Part shown: one piece after another, positions 19,721 to 28,561 of the stretch
Layout of the letters: each line of letters opens with the position of its first letter
Position numbering within the stretch: the first letter of the stretch is position 1
Assembly: GCA_021845645.1 (NCBI GenBank)
Contig: JAJZVM010000005.1
Coordinates: 1-64,000, forward strand
Source of the DNA: Bacillota bacterium
GTDB taxonomy: Bacteria; Bacillota_E; JAJZYS01; JAJYTV01
Direction: 5' to 3'
Length of the DNA stretch: 64,000 nt
Notes under the pieces: generated by a model
The model's input: only the letters and a program-made list of their open reading frames with translations
Told to the model about the DNA's origin: nothing
The model's database searches: none
Translations under genes and position numbers: made by a program

Positions 19721-21169
19721 TCACGCGGTGGGGAACGGCAGCCGCAGTTCAAGCCGCGCCCCCCCGGAACGCGAGCAGGAGAGCGTCGCCGTTCCGCTGA
19801 GATCGAGTGCGCTTCGGCGCACGTTTACCATGCCGTGACCTTCCTTTACCTCCTGCGCGGAGAAACCGGTGCCATCGTCCTCGACGCTGAGGGAGAACAC
19901 GCCGTCCACAATGCTGAGTTCGACCTGCACCTGCTGCGCTTGCCCGTGGCGGCCAGCATTCGCGACCGCCTCGTGGACGACCTGCGCGAGCTTTGGGATC
20001 CAGTGCTCCGGCAGACGCTCCGCAAGCTCGACGCAGCGCCAGAGCACCGTCATGCCGTAAAGCCGCGCCACACCCTCGGCCTCGGCGCGCAGCGCCTCGG
20101 CGGCGCTGCCCGGCGCATCGCGCTCCAATGCGTCGAGGACGTCGCGGATCGCGACCATCGAGCGCTGCACCGCCTCGATCGCGAGATCCACGCTCATGGT
20201 GTCGGTGAGCGCGGCGAGACCGTGACCCTTAGCGCGCTGCAACTGGATGCCGAGGGCGTAGAGCCCCTGCAGGGCGCGATCGTGCAACTCCACCTCGATC
20301 TCGTGGCGCTCGCTGCGCCGCACTTGGCCCGCGTAGGCGCGGGCCACCCGCTCGCGCACGATGATGATGGCCGCCTGGACCGCGAACATCTGCAGCAGGC
20401 GCTCGTCGGACGGGCTGAAGGCCGCCCTGTCCTCCTGGCCGCCGAGATAGAGGTGTCCAAGCAGTTCACCCTCCCAGCGGATCGGCACACCGAGGAAGGC
20501 GCGGAACTGCGGATGGCCCGCAGGAAAGCCTGTGTAGCCGGCCGCGTGCGTCACGTCGTCGATGCGCACCGGTTGCGTGCCGGAGAGGCGGGCGAGCAGG
20601 CCGCGGTGGTCCGGCGGCCGCCCAATCGCCTCCTGCACGCCCTCCGACACCCCGTAGGTCACGAACGAGACGACGCGCTGCGCCTCGTCGAACTCTGCGA
20701 GCGCGCTGTAGGTCGCACCGCTGAGTTCCGCCGCCAGAGCGGCGATACGGCCCAGCAACTGCTGGTAGGTTCCCTCGCGCGCTATGTCCACCGACGCCCG
20801 GTGTAGAGCCTCGAGCTGCTCGTCCCATCGGCTGGCTGCCTCATAGAGTCGGCCGAGCTCCTGCTGGCGCAGTGCAAGCTGGTGCTCGAGGCGCTCAATC
20901 TGCGAAAAGACCACATATATGATCGAGCCCATGGCGACCGCCTCGACCACCGCCATGTAGCGTTCCACGAACTCCTCCCAGGCCGTCGCGACGCGCAACC
21001 ATGGTTCGATCCAGAAGTCAAAGCCGATCTCCACCAAGGCCAACAAGACGATCATGGCCCATTTGATCCGTGCGATGACACTGACGCGCCCCGGCCGCGC
21101 GCTCGCGGCCGGGGTCGTCTTGGCTTCAGGTCGACCACTGTGCATTGGGCATCGGCCTTTCGCCGCCAA
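19721..21169 (-). CDS. GAF-domain sensor histidine kinase, DosS/LiaS-like
   Basis: This 482-residue kinase has two N-terminal membrane helices (about residues 33-55 and 75-92), a coiled coil, then a GAF domain (about 110-270) with the DevS/DosS-type motif HPQFRAFLGVPIRWEGELLG. These are followed by a HisKA_3 dimerisation helix with the phospho-acceptor in ELHDRALQGLYALG and a HATPase domain (HEAVANAGRHG; VEDDGTGF; GHGMVNVR). Whether the GAF binds haem as in DosS cannot be told from sequence. TTG start, 2 bases after the flavoprotein stop, so it belongs to that operon. Confidence 0.9.
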   Translation of the reverse strand: MAAKGRCPMHSGRPEAKTTPAASARPGRVSVIARIKWAMIVLLALVEIGFDFWIEPWLRVATAWEEFVERYMAVVEAVAMGSIIYVVFSQIERLEHQLALRQQELGRLYEAASRWDEQLEALHRASVDIAREGTYQQLLGRIAALAAELSGATYSALAEFDEAQRVVSFVTYGVSEGVQEAIGRPPDHRGLLARLSGTQPVRIDDVTHAAGYTGFPAGHPQFRAFLGVPIRWEGELLGHLYLGGQEDRAAFSPSDERLLQMFAVQAAIIIVRERVARAYAGQVRRSERHEIEVELHDRALQGLYALGIQLQRAKGHGLAALTDTMSVDLAIEAVQRSMVAIRDVLDALERDAPGSAAEALRAEAEGVARLYGMTVLWRCVELAERLPEHWIPKLAQVVHEAVANAGRHGQAQQVQVELSIVDGVFSLSVEDDGTGFSAQEVKEGHGMVNVRRSALDLSGTATLSCSRSGGARLELRLPFPTA

Positions 21170-21171
21170 GG

Positions 21172-23142
21172 TCAGGTGCGCAGGCCCCGACCGAGCGCCG
21201 GGATGTCTGCTTCCTGCGGCGACTCGCCGAGCTTTTGCAATCCATGGTGCACCCAGCGACCGAGAATGTCCAACAGCAGCAGGAATGCGCCGGAGGCAAT
21301 CAGCAGGGCTCCAGCCATGAAGCCTACCACCGTGAGGCAGAACACGAAGCCCATGCCCAGCAGTGCAAGGCTAGTCATGCGCAGTGGCCCGACTGCGGCC
21401 TTCTCCAACTGAGCCGGCGCGTCGGCTCGTGCGGGCGCCACCCGCAACGCGGCTGCGGAGGTCTGGCGCAGGCCGCCCCGCCGCCACTCGCCCGCGATCG
21501 CCCGAGCAACCGCCCTGCCCTGGGCCATGGCCGCCACCACGGTCGCTGGACCTGTGAGGGCGTCCCCCACCGCGTAGACTTGCCGTGCGATCGGGCGCTG
21601 CGCACGCTCGACAGCCGCAGTGCGCTCCTCGACTCGCCGTGCCATCGCCTCGGATCCCTGCGGCAGCCCGGTCGCCATAAGCCGACGATCGCGGAACGCG
21701 GGAGAATTCTCCCTCCGAAGCGGCAGCGCGGCCTTGAGGTCCGAGATCGGGGTGGCGTCGACGCGGTAGCCCATGGCCACCACAACGAGCTGGATCAGCC
21801 CGACCTCTTCCGGAGGGCTCGAAAGCACCTCCGGCCGGTCCTGGGCGCTCTTCTGCCTAGTCTTGCCGAGCCGCGCGCTGAAGAGCTCGCCCCACCCGGG
21901 TTCCAGCGCCTGTACCGTCGTGTTGAAGCGGATCCGCACGCCCTCGCGCTCCGCCTGTTCGAGTTCGTCGGGACGGACCTTTGCGAAGCGCCGGTCCATC
22001 CACTCCACCGCGAGTACGTCAGCCCCGAACCGGCGCGCGCTACGCGCGACGTCCATCGCCGTGTTGCCCGCTCCAATGACGAGGACCTTCGCGCCCGGGT
22101 GGACGTCCACAAGTTCCGTGCGCTGACGCAACGCATCCTTGGCGCGCCGCAGGAAGGTCGTCGCGTCCTCGACGCGCACAGCGTCCGCCCCCTTTACCTG
22201 CAGCGGTAGCGGCAGCGACGCCCCGTGGGCGAAGACGACCGCGTTGTGGTCCGAGAGCAGTGCCTGCAGAGACTTCTGGCGCCCAACCTCGACACCCGTG
22301 ACGATGCGCAGCCCGGCCTCTTCCAGCGCCCGCACGGGCCGCTCGGCCACCGCGTCAGGCAGAGTGAACTCAGGAATGCCCCACTCCAGAACCCCGAGCG
22401 GCTTCGCCTCGCGCTCGTAGACGACGACCTCCGCGCCCTCCTGGAGTAGATCCCAAGCCACTGCGAGTCCTCCCGGTCCTGCGCCGACCACCGCCACCGA
22501 CAGACCGATCTGGCGCTTCGGCCGGACCACCGGCGGCACCGGCGCCATATCGGCCACAAAGCGCTCCAGGAGGCCGATGCGCACGGGTTCGCTGCCCGCC
22601 AGATTCCAGGCGCAGGCGCCCTCGCACTGGCTGCTTTGGTCACAGACGCGGCTGCAGATATCAGGGAAGAGCGTGGTCTGGCGCAGGATTTCATGGGCGC
22701 GGGCGAGATCCCGGCCGCGGATCGCCTCGATGAAGCTAGGGATGTTGTTGTGGGCAGGGCAGCCGAGACGGCAGGTCGGATCAGGGCAGCCGAGGCACCG
22801 CTCCGCCTCGGCGATGGCCTCGTCCCAGCTAGCGAGTCCAGGGTGCACCTCGACGTTGGAGTGCCGCAGGTGCTCTTCCACCGGTACGGTCCCGACCTCG
22901 ACGGGCGACGCAACCCGGGCCGGCCCGGTAACCTCGATGGCACCGTAGGGGCAAGTGCGCTCGCAGGTCCGGCAGCCGACGCAGTCCTCGCCGCGAGGGG
23001 CGCACACCCAGTCTGACACGTCCAGATCAAGCGCCCCAACGGGGCAGCGCACGATGCACTCGCGACAGCCAGCGCAGCGCTCCTTGTCTACCACCACCCG
23101 ACGCTCGGTGTCCCGGTTGACTTTCACCTCAAGCAGTGCCAA
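21172..23142 (-). CDS. Ferredoxin-fused GltD-like FAD/NAD(P) oxidoreductase with C-terminal membrane hairpin
   Basis: This is a 656-residue composite. Two [4Fe-4S] ferredoxin motifs (CAGCRECIVRCP and CVGCRTCERTCP, residues 23-65) precede a GltD/NfnB-type cysteine helical domain (CLGCPDPTCRLGCPAHN; CSRVCDQSSQCEGACAWN), an FAD site (VVGAGPGGLA), an NAD(P) site (VIGAGNTAMDVARSARRFG) and, unusually, two C-terminal hydrophobic helices (about 590-630). It probably shuttles electrons between NAD(P)H, ferredoxin-type clusters and a membrane partner. The polyferredoxin encoded 39 bases upstream is the obvious partner. Glutamate synthase large subunit is not nearby, so a GOGAT role is unlikely. TTG start with GAGGGAGGG. 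Confidence 0.85.
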   Translation of the reverse strand: MALLEVKVNRDTERRVVVDKERCAGCRECIVRCPVGALDLDVSDWVCAPRGEDCVGCRTCERTCPYGAIEVTGPARVASPVEVGTVPVEEHLRHSNVEVHPGLASWDEAIAEAERCLGCPDPTCRLGCPAHNNIPSFIEAIRGRDLARAHEILRQTTLFPDICSRVCDQSSQCEGACAWNLAGSEPVRIGLLERFVADMAPVPPVVRPKRQIGLSVAVVGAGPGGLAVAWDLLQEGAEVVVYEREAKPLGVLEWGIPEFTLPDAVAERPVRALEEAGLRIVTGVEVGRQKSLQALLSDHNAVVFAHGASLPLPLQVKGADAVRVEDATTFLRRAKDALRQRTELVDVHPGAKVLVIGAGNTAMDVARSARRFGADVLAVEWMDRRFAKVRPDELEQAEREGVRIRFNTTVQALEPGWGELFSARLGKTRQKSAQDRPEVLSSPPEEVGLIQLVVVAMGYRVDATPISDLKAALPLRRENSPAFRDRRLMATGLPQGSEAMARRVEERTAAVERAQRPIARQVYAVGDALTGPATVVAAMAQGRAVARAIAGEWRRGGLRQTSAAALRVAPARADAPAQLEKAAVGPLRMTSLALLGMGFVFCLTVVGFMAGALLIASGAFLLLLDILGRWVHHGLQKLGESPQEADIPALGRGLRT

Positions 23143-23181
23143 TTCGTTCCCTCCCTCAAGCGGTCCCGGTTCCCGGAAGCC

Positions 23182-24672
23182 TCACTCCGCTCCAGCCATG
23201 GCCACGTAGAGCCAGACCATCGCCACGCCGATCAGCGCGCTCAAGAGGACGCCTGCGAACTGAACCGCTGAAACCCGCTTCGTGAGGCTGCCGAAGTCAC
23301 GGCGACTGATGTGCCAGGTCGCATAGATCGAGGCCAAAGCCCCAACGGCGATCACGATCGACTGGCTGCGCACGACACCCGCGGTCGAGAGCAGATGCAC
23401 GCCGTAGAGCGGCGACTTGGCTGTGCCGAAGAGGTTCCAGCCGACGTCGAAGGGGTCGGAAAGCGCGGGTACGATGCGCAACATGTGGTCGAAGAAGCGC
23501 GGTAGCTGGCGGGCGAGATAGTCGGCGGCGACGAGCGGGATCAGGCCGTAGCCCACCGGCGTCAGCCACTGCGAAAGTGTGCTGTCGTGCTCCTTCTCAT
23601 GGTCGGCGAATCCCTTCTTGATCAGAAGGACGTAGCCGACCACGATGCCTGCAACGGTTGCGATGGCGATGATGTAGTCGATCGGGTTCGGGTAGCCCGG
23701 GTAGTGCGTCACCGCGTTCAGCCAGTTGTCGACCGTTGCGTAGACTGGGAGGGCGTTCAGCTGCTGGAACACGACCAGTCCCATCAGCAGGATCACCGCG
23801 ACGGCAACGTCCCAGCGCCGCCGCAGCGGCTGGATCACGGATGTGAGCGGCTTTTGCACGTAGAGCCCAATGTTGTCGGACGGGCAACTCTTGAAGCACT
23901 CGGAGCAAAGTCCGCACATCAGGTTCGATGTGGCGCTACCTGGCCATTCAAACCAGGGGCAGGGATAGCCCTTTTCGCTGCCGCGCATGCAGTCCTTGGT
24001 CTTGCACTCCAAGCATACCGAGCGGTTGCGCGTACGGAAGCCGGTGACCATACCGGTTGCCCCGACCGTGCCGATCAGGGCCGAAAGCGGGCAGAGATAG
24101 CGGCAGAAGCTCCGCCGCTCCAAAACGAGGAAGGAGATCAGGGCGATGGTGATGACGGAGAGCACGAGGTAGCTCGTGTAGCGCGGCACCCCCGGACCTG
24201 CGATGTTGAAGTACTCTTCGAAGTAGGTGAGGATGATGAACAAGAGCACCGACGGCAGAAGCCCGTAGCGGCTCAGCTTCTGGCTCCAGCGGCGTCCCAG
24301 TGTCATGCTCGTCGGATTGCGTCGCCAGAAGGTCCGGCGTTGGATCCACTCCGCGAAGCCACCGAAGGGGCACATGGCGCACCAGGCGCGCCCGATGCCG
24401 ACCATCAGGAGGAAGACCGCGCAGAACCAGATGTACCAGGTGATCACCGTCGAGAAATTGCGTGTGGGTGCGGCGACGCCAAAAAGGCCTGCCGTGATAA
24501 CAATCCAGAAGATAATCTGGTTCGGCAGGATGAGTAAGAACTGAAAAGCGCGACTCTTGATCACCCGGCGCACCCAAGGGGTGCGCGTAATCTCGCGCCG
24601 CGGATCCGGATCGGTCGGCGCAAAATGCGCCTGCAATGCTCCCGGGTCAGGGTCTTTGGGCCAAACGGCCAT
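23182..24672 (-). CDS. NapH/CcoG-type membrane polyferredoxin
   Basis: This 496-residue integral membrane protein has about nine hydrophobic helices. It holds two periplasm/cytoplasm-edge CxxxCP motifs of the NapH/NosR/RdxA class (WCAMCPFGG; CRYLCPLSAL) and a cytoplasmic pair of Fe-S motifs (CLECKTKDCMRG; CGLCSECFKSCPSDNIG). Such proteins pass electrons from quinol or ferredoxin across the membrane interface to reductases. It is the first gene of the operon with the ferredoxin-flavoprotein, kinase and regulator. The start ATG has AAGGAGGG at 8 bases. No terminal reductase is encoded nearby, so the acceptor is unknown. Confidence 0.83.
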   Translation of the reverse strand: MAVWPKDPDPGALQAHFAPTDPDPRREITRTPWVRRVIKSRAFQFLLILPNQIIFWIVITAGLFGVAAPTRNFSTVITWYIWFCAVFLLMVGIGRAWCAMCPFGGFAEWIQRRTFWRRNPTSMTLGRRWSQKLSRYGLLPSVLLFIILTYFEEYFNIAGPGVPRYTSYLVLSVITIALISFLVLERRSFCRYLCPLSALIGTVGATGMVTGFRTRNRSVCLECKTKDCMRGSEKGYPCPWFEWPGSATSNLMCGLCSECFKSCPSDNIGLYVQKPLTSVIQPLRRRWDVAVAVILLMGLVVFQQLNALPVYATVDNWLNAVTHYPGYPNPIDYIIAIATVAGIVVGYVLLIKKGFADHEKEHDSTLSQWLTPVGYGLIPLVAADYLARQLPRFFDHMLRIVPALSDPFDVGWNLFGTAKSPLYGVHLLSTAGVVRSQSIVIAVGALASIYATWHISRRDFGSLTKRVSAVQFAGVLLSALIGVAMVWLYVAMAGAE

Positions 24673-24694
24673 CGTGCAACCCTCCTTTTGAGCA

Positions 24695-24785
24695 AAGATA
24701 GGGCCGCACGGATCTTGACGCCAGTGCCGAAAGTCTCCGCGGAAGCGCCGTTGCGCTGGATCGAAAGTCCTGGGACCAAAGTCCC
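24695..24785 (-). promoter_or_regulatory. Regulatory region of the redox operon: DosR-like palindrome and weak promoter
   Basis: GGGAC-CAAA-GTCCC (24772-24785) matches the core of the mycobacterial DosR box (GGGAC-TWWA-GTCCC) except one inner base. Two further half-sites reading GGACTTTCG and GAGACTTTCG on the minus strand lie at about 24762-24770 and 24728-24737. A -10-like TATCTT (24700-24695) is preceded at 17 bases by a poor -35 (TGGCGT), as expected for an activator-dependent promoter. The ribosome-binding site and ATG of the polyferredoxin follow within 30 bases. Confidence 0.5.
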
Positions 24786-25020
24786 GGGGGCCTCGAGCCG
24801 CTCGCGATCACCTTCCAATCTTGGTCAGGGTGTCATCGACCGGTTGTCCTCGCATGCCATGGCAGGCCAAGCTGGGTAGACGCTTCCTCGGAGCTTGCAC
24901 GCTCTGCCATACGGCCTCGTTCGTCCCGTGGCAGAAACCTCCGAAAGGCGCCAAGCGCAAGACGAGCGGCATGTTCGTCCCCGCCAGGCCATAGGCCTTT
25001 TGCGGGAGGCTCGATCAAAC

Positions 25021-26535
25021 GTGGGCGCTCTCACGCAAGGCACCCTCACCCTGTTCGGCGCGGGTCTGATCAACCGTGTGCTCGGCTTCTTCTACCGCAT
25101 CCTGCTCGCGCAGCGACTTGGCAGCCAGGGCATGGGCCTCCTCGGCTACGCCTTCCCCGTGCTGCACGTTGCGATCACCGCCGCGACCGCGGGCCTGCCA
25201 GTGGCCGTCTCGAAGATCGTCGCGGAACGTGCTGCGCTGAACCCAGGCCGCGTGCGCGAAGTGCTGCGGACCTCCCTGCGTTTCGTGCTGGTGCTGAGCC
25301 TCGTCGCCACGGTGATCCTCGCGCTCAGTCTGCGCTTTCTCGAGAATCACGTGCTCGCGGACCCGCGTGCGGTCGCACCGCTCACCGCGCTGATGCCGCT
25401 CCTCACCATCGTCGCGGTCTCGTCGGTGCTCCGCGGCTACTTCCAGGGCCTGCAGCGCATGGCTCCCTCCGCCGTCGGCCAGGTCGTCGAGCAGATCGTC
25501 CGCATCGGCAGCGCGCTGTGGCTGATCGACCGTTTCCAGCACCAGGGCCTCGCCGCGATGACAGTGGCGGCGGCGGGCGGCATGGTGCTCGGCGAACTCT
25601 GCGGCCTGCTCATCCTTTGGCTTGCGTACCTGATGCGGGGCGGGCCTGCGCCCACGCCGCTGCCTCCGGCCGTCCGCGACTCGACACTGCGCGAGTTGCT
25701 CGGCCAGGCATTGCCGATCAGCGTGACGCGCGTCATCGGCAGCCTGACGGAGTTCCTCGACGCGACGATCATCCCTCGCCGGCTGGTGGTCTCCGGCCTG
25801 ACCCGGGACGCGGCCACCGCCTTCTACGGCAACCTCGGCGGCATGGCAATGCCGCTCGTCTTCTTTCCCACGGTGATCTCCTACGCCTTGAGCCAGGCTC
25901 TCGTGCCCGCCGTGTCGGACGCCTACGCGCGCCAGGATCTCGCCCTCGTGCGCCGGCGCATCGCCCAGTCGATCTACATCGCGCTCGTCGTGGCCGTGCC
26001 GACGAGCGCCGTCTTCATCGTGTTCGGGCACCTCCTCGGCATTCTCTTCTACGGCCAGCGGCAGGTCGGCGATCTTTTGGTGCCGCTCGCCTTCGCCGCG
26101 CCGTTCGTCTACCTCGAGGCGAGCGTCTCGGCCGTGCTGCGCGGCCTTGGGCGCGCCGCCCTGGCCATGACGAACGGCCTGTTGGGCTCTGCGGTGCGTC
26201 TCGTCCTGGTCTGGACGCTCACGCCCTTGCCCGGCTTCGGCATCCGTGCCGTCCTTCTGGCGATCGGCGTCGACCTGTTCATCTCGTTCTGGCTCAACTA
26301 CCGCTCGCTCTGTCGCGTGACGGGATACGCCGCCGACCTGCGCCGGCTGGTCGTGCCGCCACTTGTCGCGGGGCTCGTCCTGTTCTTCAGCCTGCGCATG
26401 TGGGAGGGCCTGTTGATGCGCCTCGGCGCCACTCTCTGGGTATCGACGCTCGCCGCCATCGGTCTGGGCGCTCTGCTCTACGCTGTGCTGCTGCTCGCCT
26501 TGGGCGGCGGTCGGCGCAATTTCAGCACCCTATGA
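25021..26535 (+). CDS. MOP-superfamily lipid flippase, SpoVB/PST type
   Basis: This protein of about 504 residues has some 14 membrane helices. It opens GALTQGTLTLFGAGLINRVLGFFYRI, the conserved start of SpoVB/YkvU/MurJ-like flippases, and contains VLRGYFQGLQRMAPSAVGQVVEQIVRI. Such proteins flip undecaprenyl-linked precursors. SpoVB is needed for spore cortex formation, which suits this genome. GTG 25021 is chosen because it begins the conserved region behind GGGAGG, although the spacing (about 11) is long. Four-base overlap with the following lipoprotein gene implies one operon. Confidence 0.82.
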   Translation: MGALTQGTLTLFGAGLINRVLGFFYRILLAQRLGSQGMGLLGYAFPVLHVAITAATAGLPVAVSKIVAERAALNPGRVREVLRTSLRFVLVLSLVATVILALSLRFLENHVLADPRAVAPLTALMPLLTIVAVSSVLRGYFQGLQRMAPSAVGQVVEQIVRIGSALWLIDRFQHQGLAAMTVAAAGGMVLGELCGLLILWLAYLMRGGPAPTPLPPAVRDSTLRELLGQALPISVTRVIGSLTEFLDATIIPRRLVVSGLTRDAATAFYGNLGGMAMPLVFFPTVISYALSQALVPAVSDAYARQDLALVRRRIAQSIYIALVVAVPTSAVFIVFGHLLGILFYGQRQVGDLLVPLAFAAPFVYLEASVSAVLRGLGRAALAMTNGLLGSAVRLVLVWTLTPLPGFGIRAVLLAIGVDLFISFWLNYRSLCRVTGYAADLRRLVVPPLVAGLVLFFSLRMWEGLLMRLGATLWVSTLAAIGLGALLYAVLLLALGGGRRNFSTL

Positions 26536-27440
26536 CGCGCCGCGCAGGCCTTGCGGCCGTCGCCGCCGCGCTCCTGCTCGCTGCGTGCGGCGCGACGGTG
26601 CCGCACATCCCGGCCGTACCCCTCGGCAACCTGGGCGCTCCGATCGCCATCGCGCCGCTGCTGCTCGACCAGGGCGATCCCCCCACGATTTTGGCAGGCC
26701 GCGGAGCGAAAGGGCTTGCCGCCCCGCTGCTGATCGCCGCCTCGACCGATCTGCCCCGTCTCACGCGGCAGGGCTTCACCGTCGTCGGCGCGATCTGCCG
26801 CACATCGCCCGAAACCCTGCTCTGGCATGGCGGCGGCCTGTTCTCCTGGCAGGACTTCGGCAAGGCGCCGCTCTATCTCGCGCCGGGCGCCGACGCACGC
26901 ACCCTCGAGATCGCAGTCGCCCGCTATCGCGGCATCCTCGACAAGCTGCCGCAGGTGACGCCCGCCGCGGGCGGCGTGCGGGCCTTCCGCTCAGACCGCG
27001 CCGGCTTTCTGCTGGCCCCCGAGCCGCTCGCGAGCCTGCTGGTGGCCAAAGGCGAGGCGCATCTGGCGCAGCCGCTCGCCGACGAGCTGGGCCCGTACCC
27101 CACTTGCCTCGTCTACGCGCGCACTTCGGTGGTGCGCCGCGATCCGCTCCTTGTTACAGGCCTCCTGCGGCGCATCGACCTCGGCCTGTGGCAACTCCGC
27201 ACGCAAAGCGAGCGGCGCGAGCTGCCCCACCTCAGGGCGCTCGCGCCGACCATCCCACCCTCGGCCATCCTGCGCTCCCTTGCGGTGGCGAGGAGCGAAG
27301 GCATCTTCAGACAGAGCGTCCTACTCGGCGAGTTGGACCTGCGCACCCTGCACGACGAGATCGCACCCGGCGCCTGGCCGGACAGCGCTCTCGACCTCGG
27401 TCCGGCGCGCGCCGCCCTGCGGCGGCCTTTCGTCCCCTAG
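26532..27440 (+). CDS. Lipoprotein, ABC substrate-binding-like (NMT1/SsuA fold suspected)
   Basis: This 302-residue protein starts with a lipoprotein signal ending LLLAACGA (acylated Cys about residue 20). The mature part has periplasmic binding-protein traits: an opening with APIAIAPLLLDQGDP, alternating alpha/beta segments, and ARTSVVRRDPLLVTGLLRRIDLGLW, which resembles the late helix of SsuA/ThiY-type solute-binding proteins. No permease or ATPase gene is adjacent, so a transport role is unproven. It is translationally coupled to the flippase. The family assignment is tentative; the lipoprotein call is firmer. Confidence 0.65.
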   Translation: MTRRAGLAAVAAALLLAACGATVPHIPAVPLGNLGAPIAIAPLLLDQGDPPTILAGRGAKGLAAPLLIAASTDLPRLTRQGFTVVGAICRTSPETLLWHGGGLFSWQDFGKAPLYLAPGADARTLEIAVARYRGILDKLPQVTPAAGGVRAFRSDRAGFLLAPEPLASLLVAKGEAHLAQPLADELGPYPTCLVYARTSVVRRDPLLVTGLLRRIDLGLWQLRTQSERRELPHLRALAPTIPPSAILRSLAVARSEGIFRQSVLLGELDLRTLHDEIAPGAWPDSALDLGPARAALRRPFVP

Positions 27441-27905
27441 ATCGCACGTCATCAGGATGACGGGGCTGGGAATACGCTTTCCCGCGAGCCGCCCGACGGC
27501 GCGGAAGCCGGCTGCGCGGTAACACGCGACCGCGCGGACGTTGCGCTCTTCGACGCGCAGGTACAGGTCGTGCAGGCGCAGGTGATCGCGCGCATAAGCC
27601 AGCGCGAGCCGCACGGCGCGCCGCCCGTAGCCGCGACCCAGGTCCGCGGACTGCGCGATGCCGATGCGCAGCTCGGCCGTGCGCTCGCCGCGCCGGATGT
27701 CGAAGATCTCGACCTCGCCGATCACGCGCTCGGCGACCACGATCCAGAATGCCTGGCGCCTCCGCCTGTCCCAAAGATCGCTCCAGGGACTGGCTCCGAT
27801 CGCATCGCCGTACCGCCGGGCTTCCTCGTCGCCGCTCCAGTCGAGAATCATCGGGTCGCTCGGGCGCCGGGGCAACAGGAAGAGGTCCTGATCGCTGAGC
27901 TCCAT
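27321..27905 (-). CDS. GNAT-family N-acetyltransferase
   Basis: This protein of about 194 residues has the acetyl-CoA binding motif ADLGRGYGRRAVRLALAYA (Q/RxxGxG/A variant) and the RimJ/L-like ending LYLRVEERNVRAVACYRAAGFRAVGR. The substrate is unknown. The frame runs on to 27321, so the last 40 codons overlap the end of the convergent lipoprotein gene by 120 bases. The usual GNAT fold would already be complete before the overlap. ATG 27905 has GAGGTG about 10 bases upstream. Confidence 0.75.
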   Translation of the reverse strand: MELSDQDLFLLPRRPSDPMILDWSGDEEARRYGDAIGASPWSDLWDRRRRQAFWIVVAERVIGEVEIFDIRRGERTAELRIGIAQSADLGRGYGRRAVRLALAYARDHLRLHDLYLRVEERNVRAVACYRAAGFRAVGRLAGKRIPSPVILMTCDLGDERPPQGGARRTEVESAVRPGAGCDLVVQGAQVQLAE

Positions 27906-27970
27906 CTGGGCAAGGCACCTCAAGTCTTTCAAGATGTCCTGCCTCTTCTGCAAAAAGGCGATTCGTACCT

Positions 27971-28561
27971 TTATGTAAATTGGCCCAGCGATGCCTGCCG
28001 CTTGCGGATCTCGTCCAGGAAAGTCTCCAAGGCGCGCTTGCCCTCCAGCGTGCGGGCCGACCAGAACACGACGGGCGCATCGGTGCCGAGCGTCTCGACG
28101 ATCTCGCGCTCGCGGCTGCGCCAGCTGCCGCGCCCCACCTGGTCGGACTTGCCGAGCAGGAGCAGCAGCGGTTCGCCGCGCCGCAGCAGAAAGTCGTGCC
28201 ACAAGATGTCGAGCTCGCTGGGCCTGTGACGGATGTCGACGAGCTGCACCGCCCCGCACAAAGCCGCGCGCCGCTCCGCGTAGCGCTCGAGCACGGCCGT
28301 CTGGCGGCGCTGCTGTTCCTTCGACATGTGCGAGTAGCCGTAGCCTGGCAGATCGACGAGCACGATGCCGTCGCCCGCGTAGAAGTTCAGTGTGCGCGTA
28401 CGGCCGGGTTCGCGCGATATGCGCGCGACCCTGGCCTGCGCCAGGGCGTTGATCAGGCTCGACTTGCCGGCATTCGAGCGGCCGAACAGGGCCACCTCCG
28501 GCATGCCGGTGACAGGCCAGCTCTCGAACGCCATGGCGGACTGCAGGAAGCGAAGGCGCAT
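27971..28561 (-). CDS. ysxC: Ribosome biogenesis GTPase YsxC/EngB
   Basis: This 196-residue TRAFAC GTPase has G1 GRSNAGKSS, G2 around GRTRTLNFY, G3 DLPGYGY, G4 GKSDQ (usually TKxD) and G5 SA. It is needed for 50S subunit assembly. It overlaps lon by one base at 28561, matching the lonA-ysxC order of Bacillus. G4 reads LLGKSDQV, where GKSD replaces the common TKAD; this is compatible with guanine recognition because the Asp is kept. Confidence 0.95.
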   Translation of the reverse strand: MRLRFLQSAMAFESWPVTGMPEVALFGRSNAGKSSLINALAQARVARISREPGRTRTLNFYAGDGIVLVDLPGYGYSHMSKEQQRRQTAVLERYAERRAALCGAVQLVDIRHRPSELDILWHDFLLRRGEPLLLLLGKSDQVGRGSWRSREREIVETLGTDAPVVFWSARTLEGKRALETFLDEIRKRQASLGQFT

